NCBI RefSeq assembly: GCF_030272615.1
Contig: NC_081405.1
Span: 570,209,095-570,273,094, forward strand
Length of the DNA stretch: 64,000 bases
Direction of reading: 5' to 3'
Source of the DNA: Cryptomeria japonica
Lineage: Eukaryota > Streptophyta > Pinopsida > Cupressales > Cupressaceae
Below, one piece after another: positions 34,179-45,912 of this stretch. Both the position numbers and the translations under genes were made by a program. Below the pieces are notes generated by a model that saw only the letters and a program-made list of their open reading frames with translations, was not told the DNA's origin and did no database searches. The first letter of the stretch is position 1. Every line of letters begins with the position of its first letter.

Positions 34179-37100
34179 TTAATCCATATCATCATCAAGA
34201 TTTATAAAAATAGGATCTTTAACTCGCACAGGATCAAGACCATCATGCATCTTATGTTTAGGAGATTTAGGCTCAATGTCCGGCTGAGGAGAAAATGGAA
34301 TAATGCTTGTTGAAGGTGTTTTTGGAGATTGCAAAGTTTGAGCTCTAAGACGACGCTTTCGCCGGTGTTCCCGTGCAGAATGATTTCGTCTAGTCTTAGT
34401 AGGAAGTGGAGAAGATTGAGGAGGAGGAATGTTCTCGTCCTTAGCACTTGGGTGTTTAGGTTGTGGTCTCTTAGGCTGTATAATAGGAGAAGGAGAAGGT
34501 CTCTTCTCTCTATAAAAAGAAGGAGGAGGAACTGCTCCATATAAGGGAAGAATATTTGGTTTAGGGAGAAGACCAAGTCCATCATGACGAGGAGGTATAG
34601 GTCTACTCTTAGGAAGTTTATTAGGCATAGACATAGTCACATCCATAGGGATGGGTTGGGAATCTTCTTGAGGAAAGACATTAGTTTTATCTTTCAAAGG
34701 AAGAACTTCCTTCTCAAGAATGATAGGAATATCAAGTTTAGGTGTTCTAGGTTCACTTAAAGATAGGATCATATCTGTTTTCCACTTTTGATAAGATTTG
34801 AAAAGATGATCACTTCGCGGAGGAAGAGATTGGAATTTTTTAGGCCAAAAGTAATCAATAGGAACGCTAGAAGTTCTTTCAGCTGGTTTAAAGAGACTAT
34901 GATTGACAGTAACAACTTCACCATTATGGGGAAATTTCAAACACTTGTGGATAGGAGAAGCAATAGCTTTCATGGAAGATAGCCAAGGATAGCCAAGCTT
35001 CACACGAAATTGTTCGGAAGATGGAATAATAGCAAAGTTCACATCAAGGGATTTGTTATGGACCTCAATAGGCAATGTAATAGAACCAATTGCAGGAGAA
35101 GAAAATGCATCAAATAATTTCACAATCACATCTGTTTTGTCATAGATCACTTGATTCAATTGCAAAGTAAAAAGGAATTCTTCAGTAATAACATTAATCA
35201 TGCACGAAGGATCAATAAGCACTCCACGGCAAGGCATATTCTTGACTTTTGCAACTATGTATAAAGGACCATCAGGTGCCCTAATGGTTTCACTAGAATC
35301 AAATGTGATGGAAGGTTCTTCAGGGATTTCTTGCTGCTCTACAAAGTTAATCACATTCGGGGTCATAGACACAAGACCATCAGATGAAAGAGAGGAATCA
35401 TTAGCCTCAATTGCACTAGAGGTATGAGAAGGTAATGGATCAGTGAAAATCTGAAGATTTTGGTTAGGAGGAGCTACAGATGTGTTGCCTTTATCATTCA
35501 CTCCAGAAACAGAAATAGTATTATTATCAATCAAATCTTGAATTTTACCCTTTAAAGAAAAACATTTTTCAGTATCATGACCAAGCTGATGATGAAATTG
35601 ACAAAAGGCTTTGTTATCAAAATAAGGTGAAGTAATCTTTGCAGGATCAATTTGTCTTATAGGAGGAAGAGTAAGCACATTTTGTTCCAATAACTTATTC
35701 ATAATACTATGCAATGATTCATTCAAAGGAGTATACTTTCTTTCTTTCTTGAAAAATTTAGAAATAGGAGGCACACCTGATGCTGCATTCACATTGTTGT
35801 TGATGATGTTTTCATTGAATTTGATGGAATCTTTGTTCGGTTTAAACTTCCCAAATGGTTGTTGACAGCTATCACCCTTATCACTAGGAGCCATAGGATG
35901 TGATTGTTCCATTTGACTCACAGTCAGTTGATAATTGTGAAGAGTTGCACACAACTGTTGGAAAGAAGTAAACTCAGAAAACAGAAGTTTGTCTCGAATA
36001 TCTTTTTGTAAATTAGAAATAAAGATTCTTTGAATATCATTGTCAGGCACTGGAAAAGAAATTTGAGCATACAAATGCTTATATCTACCAATGAAATCAG
36101 TCACTTTTTCTTTAACACCTTGTTTACAATGCATTAAATCAATCAAAGTAACTTTAGGACTTATATTGTTTTGAAATTGTTGAATGAAAGCATTTGCAAG
36201 TTGTTCAAAAGAAGTAATAGAATAAGGAGGCAACGAGCAATACCATTGTAGGGCTTTATCTCTTAATGTTCTAGTAAACAGTTTTGCAAGCAACCTTTGG
36301 TCATAAGCAAAATCAGTACAAATTGTTTGAAAAGTCTTAACATGTGTTAGAGGATCTCCTTTACCATTATAAAGTTCCAAATACGGGATTTCAACATGTT
36401 TAGGAGGGATAGCTCGAACAATGTCAAGAGAAAGTGGGCTCGCAACGTCAAATGTGGGCACACTAAACTTAGATTGATTCATGGAGGCAGTTTGTGCAAG
36501 ATTGTTAATGGTCGCTTCAGTCGAAGAATTCATATTGGATGTGTTAGATTGAGATGGAGGTGTTATGTTATTGAAAGAAGGTAAAGAGTAAGGTGGTGGG
36601 ACTCTATGATAATTAGTCATAGGAGATGATTGGACAGGAGGAACACTACAAGGAGGAATGGATTGGTTAAACGAATTGCCCCCTTGCATCATGTTCATTT
36701 GTGGAGATATAATAGGAACACTCATTGGAGGAATGAATGAAGAAGTCGGATTGAATGAAGGAAGAGGGTTAATTGAAGAAGGAGGATTGCCCCCGTGACT
36801 GGTAATCACAGGAGGAATGTCTTGTGTTGAAGTAGTCATTATGTTTGATGTAAAGGTTGGTATACTAGCAATAGAAGTCATCAAAGGAATAGAATGATTG
36901 TCTTGAGTAGGAGGTTGTGTATAACCTAAGGTTTCGGCACAACTCTTCATAGGCATCACATTCGAATCCACAATGTGTGCAATACCACGCAAAATATCAA
37001 TTCCATTCTTATCACTTTGAAGCATACGTTTTAGACCCTCAATTAAAGGAAGAGCTTGACTATCAGGGTATTCTTGAGACATCCATTGTCGAAAATCGTC

Positions 37101-37313
37101 AAATTGGTTATCCAATTTCGAAAGTTGTTCTACAGAAACCTCATGGAGAGCTTCTTCATCATTAGGAGGATTAGAGGAATTACCCATGTCCTCGTTAAAA
37201 AGGCTATTCAAATTAGGTTCCATCTCCTCGGTAGTTAAACCTCGGAAAGACTTAATTCTACGGCTTCGTCTAACGGGAATAGTGTAAGTAGGGCTTATTG
37301 TTGTAAAACTCAT
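34179..37313 (-). CDS. gag: LARD2 gag-protease polyprotein, intact
   Basis: 1044 codons without interruption from ATG 37313, the longest open frame in the window. Residues 1-300 are Pro/Ser/Asn-rich. Residues 310-480 are a Retrotrans_gag core (ELYNGKGDPLTHVKTF, LRDKALQWYCSLPP, FQQLCATLHNYQ). FCQFHHQLGHDTEKC near 570 is a Tat-type C/H knuckle. Residues 690-805 are a retropepsin-like segment (GVLIDPSCMINV, VKLGYPWLSSMK, KFPHNG). The catalytic triplet position reads D-P-S rather than D-[ST]-G or the D-G-G of the Tat element here, so protease activity is doubtful. A Pro-rich basic tail (900-1010, RREHRRKRR-like) follows. It should assemble particles; polymerase must come from elsewhere. Confidence 0.9.
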   Translation of the reverse strand: MSFTTISPTYTIPVRRSRRIKSFRGLTTEEMEPNLNSLFNEDMGNSSNPPNDEEALHEVSVEQLSKLDNQFDDFRQWMSQEYPDSQALPLIEGLKRMLQSDKNGIDILRGIAHIVDSNVMPMKSCAETLGYTQPPTQDNHSIPLMTSIASIPTFTSNIMTTSTQDIPPVITSHGGNPPSSINPLPSFNPTSSFIPPMSVPIISPQMNMMQGGNSFNQSIPPCSVPPVQSSPMTNYHRVPPPYSLPSFNNITPPSQSNTSNMNSSTEATINNLAQTASMNQSKFSVPTFDVASPLSLDIVRAIPPKHVEIPYLELYNGKGDPLTHVKTFQTICTDFAYDQRLLAKLFTRTLRDKALQWYCSLPPYSITSFEQLANAFIQQFQNNISPKVTLIDLMHCKQGVKEKVTDFIGRYKHLYAQISFPVPDNDIQRIFISNLQKDIRDKLLFSEFTSFQQLCATLHNYQLTVSQMEQSHPMAPSDKGDSCQQPFGKFKPNKDSIKFNENIINNNVNAASGVPPISKFFKKERKYTPLNESLHSIMNKLLEQNVLTLPPIRQIDPAKITSPYFDNKAFCQFHHQLGHDTEKCFSLKGKIQDLIDNNTISVSGVNDKGNTSVAPPNQNLQIFTDPLPSHTSSAIEANDSSLSSDGLVSMTPNVINFVEQQEIPEEPSITFDSSETIRAPDGPLYIVAKVKNMPCRGVLIDPSCMINVITEEFLFTLQLNQVIYDKTDVIVKLFDAFSSPAIGSITLPIEVHNKSLDVNFAIIPSSEQFRVKLGYPWLSSMKAIASPIHKCLKFPHNGEVVTVNHSLFKPAERTSSVPIDYFWPKKFQSLPPRSDHLFKSYQKWKTDMILSLSEPRTPKLDIPIILEKEVLPLKDKTNVFPQEDSQPIPMDVTMSMPNKLPKSRPIPPRHDGLGLLPKPNILPLYGAVPPPSFYREKRPSPSPIIQPKRPQPKHPSAKDENIPPPQSSPLPTKTRRNHSAREHRRKRRLRAQTLQSPKTPSTSIIPFSPQPDIEPKSPKHKMHDGLDPVRVKDPIFINLDDDMD

Positions 37314-38488
37314 GCACTAGAAAGAGAGAGAAGATTTTGAATTTAGAGGTAGCAATTTTCAGTAAAATCAGCCAATCTTCTGGATTTAAGCTGTTAAATG
37401 CAATCACAACAGTCTCCCGAAATTTTGGAAAAAATGTCCGGGACCGTGGCACCCGGATTGCAACACGGTCCTTGCAACTTTTTTCGAAATTTGCAGGGAT
37501 GAAAGGTATGATGATTTTAAAGCTAATCTGAAAAAATTGAGTGATTTTACGATCTGTAGATAGGCCAAATTAAAGTTGCAATCTCAAAATTGAACCCTAC
37601 CAAGATTGTCGAAAAATGCAAAAATTTGAATTTTGAAAAAGAGAGGGAAACTGCAATTTTGAATGTTATGATTTTAGAGGGAATGCTAAGAGCAATGCAA
37701 ACTTTGAAATTTAAAAATTGACTCAATTTTACGCAAAATTCAATTTTGAAAGCGGAAATTAAAGTTGTTGTAATTAAGCACTTAATTTCAAAAGTCACAA
37801 ATTGTAAGAATTTGAATGAAGCACTGAAATTTCAAATGAATGCAAACACAATTTTCAGATTTAGGACAGTAAGAACACAATTTTGACACAAAATTTCAAT
37901 TTCAACAATTTTTGAATGATTAGAAGCCTTAGACCAAGCAATCACAAGACCAACTTTGACTGTAATTTTGAAAGTGTTATAATTGACAAAATCAGCCAAA
38001 ATTCTGGATTTTAGCAGGAAAATACAGCAAGATCTCGCTCCCGAAATTATGGAAAAAATGTCGAGGACGATGGCGCTCGGAGTGCAACACGGTCCTCGCA
38101 ACTTTTTTCCAAATTTTTAGGGATGAAGGATATTGTGATTTTATTGCAGAATCCAAAGTTACAGCTGATTTGGAGATGTTTTGATTGGTCAAATTGTCGG
38201 ACAAAGGTTGAATTAAGAGGGTTTCAAAAATTAGGGTTTTGATATTTAACCACTTAATTTTCAAAATTAAAACATAGATATGAATTGATAATTTGTAATA
38301 GAAGGGCAGATCTGAAACAAACATTAACAACTAAGCATTTCACAAGTTTAATTACTAAAAAGAAATTTTAGGGTTTTTATGCAATCACCTCTAAAATTTT
38401 GCAAAAGATCAAACATGGAAATGTAATCAATTTTTTCAGATCTAAGCACGAAAAATCAGAAAGGATGTTCACGTCGGGTTCACCAAAA
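37314..38488 (-). other. LARD2 leader with duplicated block and primer site
   Basis: A block of about 165 bp is present twice (about 37365-37530 and 37988-38150). Each copy holds a GC-rich stem-loop sequence of the type GGACCGTGG..ACGGTCC that also occurs in the LTR. Next to the 5' LTR, 38470-38488 on the minus strand reads TGGTGAACCCGACGTGAAC, the likely primer site; I cannot assign the tRNA. Confidence 0.7.
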
Positions 38489-39702
38489 TGTAAAGCGGAA
38501 AATCGCGATCGAACCCTAGTTGTTCTCCCCTCTTCCAACTCCGAGGAGAGAGAAGGGAGGTTCGCTAGGATTCGATGGTTTTCACTTAGGGGAGAGACTT
38601 TACATTCAAAAGAGGGGTTGAAACCCACAAGATCCAATCCCACACAATGCAAGATTGGATGCTAAATGTGTTTCAAGGGTTATGACAACAAGGCTACCCT
38701 CTTTTGTAAAGAATATCGATAAAGGAATTGAGCTAGGAATGCATAGAAAGTGACAAAGATTTGCTTATAAACTAAGTTCGGATTATAGGATGAAGCTGCA
38801 GACCTGGAATTAGCAGTAAAATGTCGATACGGCACTGTCCTGCAAATTTGAGCAAAAGTTGTCGGGATGATGGCGCCCGGCGCCACGGTCCTCCGAAAAA
38901 TCCGCGAAACGAAGGGGGATCTATTCGTCTCTGCACAAGGATTCCAGATCTTCAATTCCAGCCGCGTACCTGCAACCTACACACAGAAAAGCGAAGACGA
39001 TTGGGGGGTTAGGGATTAGGGGTTTGCCTTTAGGTCAAACCCCGGTTTTGGAATTAACCAAGAAATGAGCAAGAGCTATAAATGCAAATGTATGTAAAAC
39101 AAGTACTAATACCTTGTTCTAAGGATGTTTGTATCCTTATGTGCGAAGGTTTAGATGTTGTATGTTGTATGTTGTATGTAGCATGTAATATGTAATATGT
39201 GATCTCCTCTTCAATGGTTGAATCCTTGTCTTGAATGCAACACTTAGCCTTGAATGGAGACTTGAAATGATCAATTGCTTGAAGGAATGCTTGAATGCTT
39301 GAATGCTTGAGTATAGTTTCCACGCCTTTTTCCACATATCCTCCTCCTCCAAATGAGAGAGAAAAATGTAGATTATATACTTGCCAATTAGGGTTAAAAG
39401 ACTGATTTTCCCGACCTTAGGCCGACCAGGAAATGTAATTTCCAAATTGCAAACAAAAAGACCCGTAATCTCCTTAGGAGACCAGGCCCAAAATAGGACC
39501 TAGGGACCAGGGCGTTGGGCGCTCTGGTCCCACCTCTCGGGACAGCAGGGTGCAAGGAGGTTCAGGCCAGGGTACTTGAAAAATGCAGTTTTCAGTGTCG
39601 TGAGCAAGTTTCAGGGTCTCCATTCAGGTTGCGTGTTGCGTTGCCATCGTGAAGACCGAAATGCAATCGAAATTGCAAGTGTCGCAATTTTAGGACGCTA
39701 CA
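38489..39702 (-). repeat. LARD2 5' LTR
   Basis: 1214 bp, the right copy. A TATA-like GTATATAATC lies on the minus strand at 39371-39380. The target duplicate CATAC follows at 39703-39707. Confidence 0.92.
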
Positions 39703-39707
39703 CATAC

Positions 39708-41069
39708 ATAATCATATGGATCCTCCCTAGTTGTGTGTGGATTCAAGACCATCATTTCATATGGTTCTTGGTTACTTTGTGAGACCATGGCATCCTCTTA
39801 GACCAATATGTGAGCCTTGTATTATTATCCTTGCAATGTGGATGAATAAGTGTATGTTAAAATAAATTCTTTGCATGCCATATAGTTGCATATGAGTTGT
39901 TCACATCATGAGATCATGATTTAGAATATGTGAATTCTTTTATCCATGTGAAGTCGAATGATTGATTATGAAAATGTGTTATACATTGAAGCATAATCTG
40001 TATGATGTTCTCTTCAAGAAAAAATATTTATGCTTTCATAGCGAAATGTTGACGAAATGGGGTTCTAGTCTAGGAAAGTAAACTACAAACTTATACATTT
40101 ACCATTTCAAAACATTTTATTGGGGAATAGTCAATTTGGTTCAATTTAATTCCTCTAGGAGAGACCAGCAATATGATTAATTGTTCCATTTTGATGTGAT
40201 TGGATATGATTAGATATAATTTCATTGAAGATGCAAGAACTAAGTAAAATTATGCAAAATTGACAAGATTAAGCATAAATGGGCAAATAATAAAGCAAAA
40301 AGCTAACATAGAGGTACATATTTGGAAATAAGACTCTGAAATGAACCTAATCAATCACCTATAGGGAAAAGGACGTTAGAGATAATCTACCTATATGGAA
40401 AGTGGTTAAACTCTACCTCTAAGTGGCTCATCTTGAGCATTGTCAGTATATGGGAATTGATGGCATATTATATCTGGTTCTATCCTTTTTGTGGGTGCAA
40501 AATTAACAAGGCAAAATAGTATTAGTGGGATCATGATCTCATCAAAATGGTTTTGGCTTTGAATTTATGATAGCACATTGATCACACCTTACAAAAGGTT
40601 CCAATCTCATACATAGCATCCCAAAGTAAGGTCAATAATGATGTAAATTAACGCTTAAACTGGAGTTCTGGGTAGTCATATACCCATGGCATAGGGTAGG
40701 GGTGACCTGCAAACAATGCTAGTTCTAGATGCCTATTTGCTTGGTGTATAACTTGTCAAAATTAGATCAATTGGCTATAGGTCTGCCATAAAGTTTCCAA
40801 CTTATCACCAGTGAAAATACAAGAACCAAGGCTTAGAATACTCAAAAATGTCTCTCAGAAAGTCTGCAACAGGCAAACTTTTAGTAAGAATTTGCAGACA
40901 CAATGCTCAGAAATTCACACAATCAGCTACATTAAATACGTTCTCTATTAAGCTCAATGTTTTAAGATGAAAAAGAAGAGTTAAATGGTTTTGGTTTGAT
41001 TTGCAATTTTTGTGAAGCTTTTGCACTGAAGTTTCCATAGCCTAATTTTTTTGCCTGTGAAGAAAGACC
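39708..41069. other. CACTA sequence upstream of the transposase, no gene recognised
   Basis: 1.4 kb of AT-rich sequence that continues the CACTA left region after LARD2 and should hold the transposase promoter. No ORF or repeat is supported. Confidence 0.45.
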
Positions 41070-44000
41070 ATGTCAGATAATATCAGCGAAGAACAAAATA
41101 AGGAGACAATTGCTAGATTATGGTCTAATTTGAAAAGAAAAGGTGATGGGAAATGTTATTGTCCTTGCAAAATTTGTAAGGGCTTAAAGAATAGAAGACT
41201 TCTAATCAAAACAACTAAGAAACATTGTAGGTAGCATGGTCACATTAAAGGGGGACATGATTATCATCCACTAGTAAGTTGTTCATAATATCATTTTAAC
41301 AATTTATATACATAAGAAATCACTTGATAATGAGATCATGATCATGGTGTATTTATGTTGATCATTTTTATATAGGTTGAGCACCCCAAGGCACATGATA
41401 TGGACCAACACAACCCGAAGAATATGGTTTTTGAAGTGGAGGAACATGGAGGTGTGAATATCGAAGCTGAAGATAATGATCCCATGGAAGATGATGATCA
41501 TGCACCAGAAAACACAATTGAAGACGATGGTACAAATACATTGATCTATGACACATTTAGTACTGGTACAGCTGATCATGATGATCAGGATGACCTTGAT
41601 GTTCATGATTTACCTCTTCTTGAGAAGGCATATGAGCCCCTTTACAAAGGCTCCCAAACAACTCTTCTCTTTGCTGTATTGTTTTTGGTGAACTTGAAGG
41701 TTATGAATGGTTTATCCAACATAACAATCTCATGTATGTTAAGGTGTGTCACACATGTCATTACAGTTAATAAATGGTGAATCATGTACCATTAATATTC
41801 TTTATATTAACACCTCAAACTTTTTTTTTTGTTGTAGATTGATAGGTGAGTTTTTCTTACCACAATCAAATATTCTACCTCGCTCATACCGAGAATTCTC
41901 TGCCATTATGAAAGACATTGGAATGGAGTATCAAACAATAGATGCTTGTCCCAATGATCATATTATATATCATAAACAACATGAATTTGGAACAGAATGC
42001 CCTGAATGTCATATCAGTAGATATCAAACAGATCAAATAACAAAAAAGGTGCCTCGCAAGGTTCTTCATTATATTCCCATTATTCCACGTATGCAACGAT
42101 TATTCAAGTGCACTAGGTTGGCACAATTTATGGATTACCATGCATGCAATAGAAGTCGAGATGAAATTATTCAAATGTCTGCGGATGGTTCAACATTTAT
42201 GGATATAGAGGAAAAGTGGCCACACTTTAAAGAAGAACCTTGTAATCTTAGGCTTTTAATTGGCAGCGGACGGTGTCAATCCATTTGGAGAGTTGAGATT
42301 TGTTTACTCGGTGTGGCTTATTTTTGTTATCAACAATAATATTCCTCCATGGATGTCAATAAAGAGCGAGCACATAATGTTGGCAATGATTGTTCAAGGT
42401 ATTTTATCATTTAATAGTCATCTACATTTAATTATAAATATTGCAGTAAAATGGTCATAATAATTATGTAATGTTTTTGTTCATTCCACTAGGAAAGTAC
42501 CAAGTTAAAGATATGAATGTATATATTGAGCCTCTTATCGATGAGTTGTTGGAGTTATGGAATGGTGTGACCATGTATGACATCTCTAGACCAATAGGAC
42601 AAAGACAATTTCAATTCCATGCAATGCTTGTATGGACAATACATGATGCCCCAGGGCTAACGCATTTTTGTGGTACATTATAGTGTTCAAGTTGCGCATG
42701 ATAATTATAATTATAAAAATTAACAGATTTAATAGAATTATACATTATCTTGTAGGTCTTCAAACAAAGGGAAAATTTGCATGTCTAGTATGTGGTCCAA
42801 AGATGAAATCCCATCATTCAAAAAGTTTAGGAAAGTAGGTGTTTGATGAGTATAGGCACTTCCTTCAGAAAAATCATAGGTACCGGAATACTGAAAAACA
42901 TATTTTCAATGGGAAAGAAAAGACTACATCAAAGCCATGAAGAATGAATCCTCACTTATGGAAGTAGGAATATAATAGAATTAATCGTCAAGGTAATGTC
43001 ATTCCATCTAATGGTTTATGTTTGGAATTTGAATTTTTCTATCATGTTTTGTTTACTGATGATGTAATTGATGATACTGAAGGTCGTCAAGGAATGGATG
43101 ACCACCTTCCAAAGGGACTAAAAAGTTATCCAAGACAATTTAGTAGGTTGCCTTACTTTGAGCAGCTACAAATTGTGCATTTGTTTGATACAATGCATAT
43201 TGGAAAGAATATAACAGAGACATTAGGGAAAATATTGGATGGAAGGCGTGACAAAGAAAAAATTGTCAAAATTTGTAGTGACATTGTGGAATCCAATCAT
43301 GCAATGAAAAATGTCATTGAATCAAATAGCAATGGAGATTAGTTTAATATAAGTGCCCTTCCTTGGTTATTAACGGAGCAGCAAAGCAATTCTATAAAAG
43401 AAGTCATACGAAAAATTCGATTTCGCACAGGATTTGCTGCGAACATAAACAATCTCATATCAAAGAAGAGTGAATTTGGGCCAGGGATGAAAACACATGA
43501 TTGGCATACCTTCATTAAGGTAATTCACGTTCTTATGTATTTACTATATATTTGTATACTGCGCATGTACTTTTCATTGTATTATGTTAGAAAACAATGA
43601 AAAGATCATTTTATAATTGTTGTAGTATGTTCTACCTCTATCTCTCCCAGACCACGTCGACAATAACATCAAGAAAGTCATATATGATCTTGGAAAATAT
43701 ATGAGGTAAGTAGTGATGTTTGTTCAATTTGTTGTATAGATATTATATTTGCCATTTGTTTTACTTGTTATGCAATATATTGTATATTATTTTGTAAAGT
43801 CTCGTTTATATATTTTTGCATCTTCAATCTCTTTTAGGTGGTTCTCATCTAAAGAAATCCATAAGGAAGATATAAAATATTGGAAGAGAAAAATCCCTCA
43901 TCTAATGTGTGAAATGCAAAAGTGTCTACCTTCAACTTTTTTCAATGCACAAGAACACTACCTCATACACCAAGTTGAGGAGAGTACACACTAGGTCAAT

Positions 44001-44952
44001 GTGAATGGTTGAGAGGCACTTGAAATTTTTGAAGGCTTTGGTTTGACAAAGAGCATATCTTGAGGGTTCTATGGTGGAGGGATATATGGTATACCAAACT
44101 ATGGTTTACATTACTAAATATCTTCCTAAGTTTGCAGCAAAAATCCATGTAGATCGCATTTGGGATCCCAACCCCATTAATAAATTCGAAGGGGAGCATT
44201 TGATGGGGAAAGGTAGATTGAAGAAAGTGAGAGGTAATTATAAGATGTTATTGTAGTAAATTAATTCTTCATCTTCTAAATAAATCAGTTGTAAGTGGTC
44301 TATTAATTATTTATACAGTTGGTAGGGAGTGGGATGCGCTACATTTGTATATTGCAAACAATCTTGATTGGATGACGGTGTGGATTGAACGATGTCAACA
44401 TTCTAGTCGCACATTAACATGGGATGGTGTCGCTTCATTGGTTAAAGAAGCTCATCGTAATGGAGATTCCAATGTTACACAAAGGGAAATTGCTTTAGCA
44501 TATGGTTTAAGAGATCAACAGGTACATATAATTGTATTAATCACCCATATGTTTATCAACTCATGATGAAATAATTTTAATATGTTAGACATATTGTAGG
44601 TCAAACACCACAAGGCTATGTGCTACAATAGTCATAAATTTTGCATCAAATAGTTGGATGACATGAAGAAAACTTGTGATTCTGGGATAACTACAGTCTT
44701 TGAGGTGATGAATATTTCATGTAGAAATGACATACATCCTCAAGAGTCTCAAAATCGATACTATGGCATTTTGGATGATATACTTGAGTGTGACTTTAAT
44801 TCCTTCAAATTAGTTTTGTTCGTCGTCAAATGGTATAGGCTATGATTGAATGAAAATGATCATGATAGAACTATTATCGAACATGATAATGGATTTACAA
44901 TGGCTAATACAAGGTCGTTTGAACGAGTTGGGGATGAGCCCTATGTTCTTCC

Positions 44953-45430
44953 TGTGAGATTTTGCCAAGATCAAGAGCTCAATGAAATGTACAAAATAGA
45001 GACACATTATAGGACAAGAATAAACTGTATTTTCATCAATAGAAAATGATCAATATCATGATTACATAGTTACATACAATGTAGATGAGCTTGCTTATAT
45101 AGGCAAGGCTAGGGATATGTGAGCACACAAACATGACATGTGGCTCAATAAGAAAAAAGGGTAGGTAGGAAATAGGTGTGGGTAGGTAGGAGAAATATTA
45201 TAATAGTCCACATGAGGTGGATCACCCACTGAATGTGGAGTGTAACAACAAGAGTGGAGTGTAACAACAAGATCAACACCATAAAAGGTGGAATTTCTCC
45301 TACACACACTATCCCAATGTGGCACAAACACCCAAGTGTCTCATACCCAAACTACTATGAAATGCATTATCCTAAGTAAACTTAAGTAAGGTGTAATAAT
45401 ATCCATGATGAATAACTATTTACACCAACA
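44953..45430 (-). repeat. C2 3' LTR
   Basis: 478 bp. The adjoining CCCCCCCTTAAG (45431-45442) gives a minus-strand purine tract CTTAAGGGGGGG next to the LTR. Confidence 0.92.
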
Positions 45431-45912
45431 CCCCCCCTTAAGTGCAACTTAGGGCAATGCACTTAAGTCTACAATGCAACTAAGCAATGCAAGATGGGTC
45501 CTAGCTATGAGGCCATGTTAGGTACCCATGTACAAATGCAAATGCATGCAAACCAATGCAATGAAAACTCTCACAAAGTGGGGAAAGAGAGAAAAACCCA
45601 TGGGAAAAAACCCTCCCCCAAAAGAGAGATGAAAAACATACAAGAGAACTCTCATAGAAGAATGTGAAGGACAAAACCCCATGTGAGGAAAAAGTCCCCC
45701 CCATATGAGAGAAGAAGAGAAGATAGAAAGCCCCCCCTCAATGTGGAATCTGCACCAATGATAGAAGCTCGATGTATGAAAAAACTGCTCCACAAATGTC
45801 GAACAACATTCCTCCCCTTAGGAAGAAACAAAAACAAAGGTGTATCCATGAAGTCTCCCCAATCATGAAGGGAAGATGTTAGTAAACTCGTGATGAAAGG
45901 AATCTCTGAAAA
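45431..45912 (-). other. C2 3' region, no gene recognised
   Basis: It follows the gag-protease frame and contains several CCCCCC/CCCTCCCC blocks that are purine tracts on the minus strand (near 45612, 45698, 45733). Open frames here are repetitive and unconvincing. Confidence 0.5.

Larger units (their letters stand above)
31960..39702 (-). mobile_element. LARD2: Tat-related non-autonomous LTR retrotransposon with intact gag-protease
   Basis: Two LTRs of 1214 bp (plus-strand TGTAAAGCGG to GACGCTACA) are flanked by CATAC (31955-31959 and 39703-39707). Orientation is minus: 5' LTR on the right, leader, a 1044-codon gag-protease ORF, then a 1 kb 3' region and the 3' LTR. No RT, RNase H or integrase is present. 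About 25 LTR mismatches by eye (near 2%, mostly transitions) indicate recent movement. Gag similarity to the Tat element (KFPHNG after the protease, FCQFHHQLGHDTEKC knuckle) suggests mobilisation by a Tat-lineage partner. Confidence 0.92.

Noticed and set aside
38470-38488. tRNA-like 3' end sequence GTTCACGTCGGGTTCACCA
   Set aside because: It looks like a tRNA end because it is the complement of a retroelement primer site; no tRNA body precedes it.
32330-39012. Short frames repeated in both LARD2 LTRs (for example 32525-32806 and 39054-39335)
   Set aside because: They are identical because the LTRs are duplicates; the peptides are low-complexity products of TGTATGTTGTATG-like repeats.
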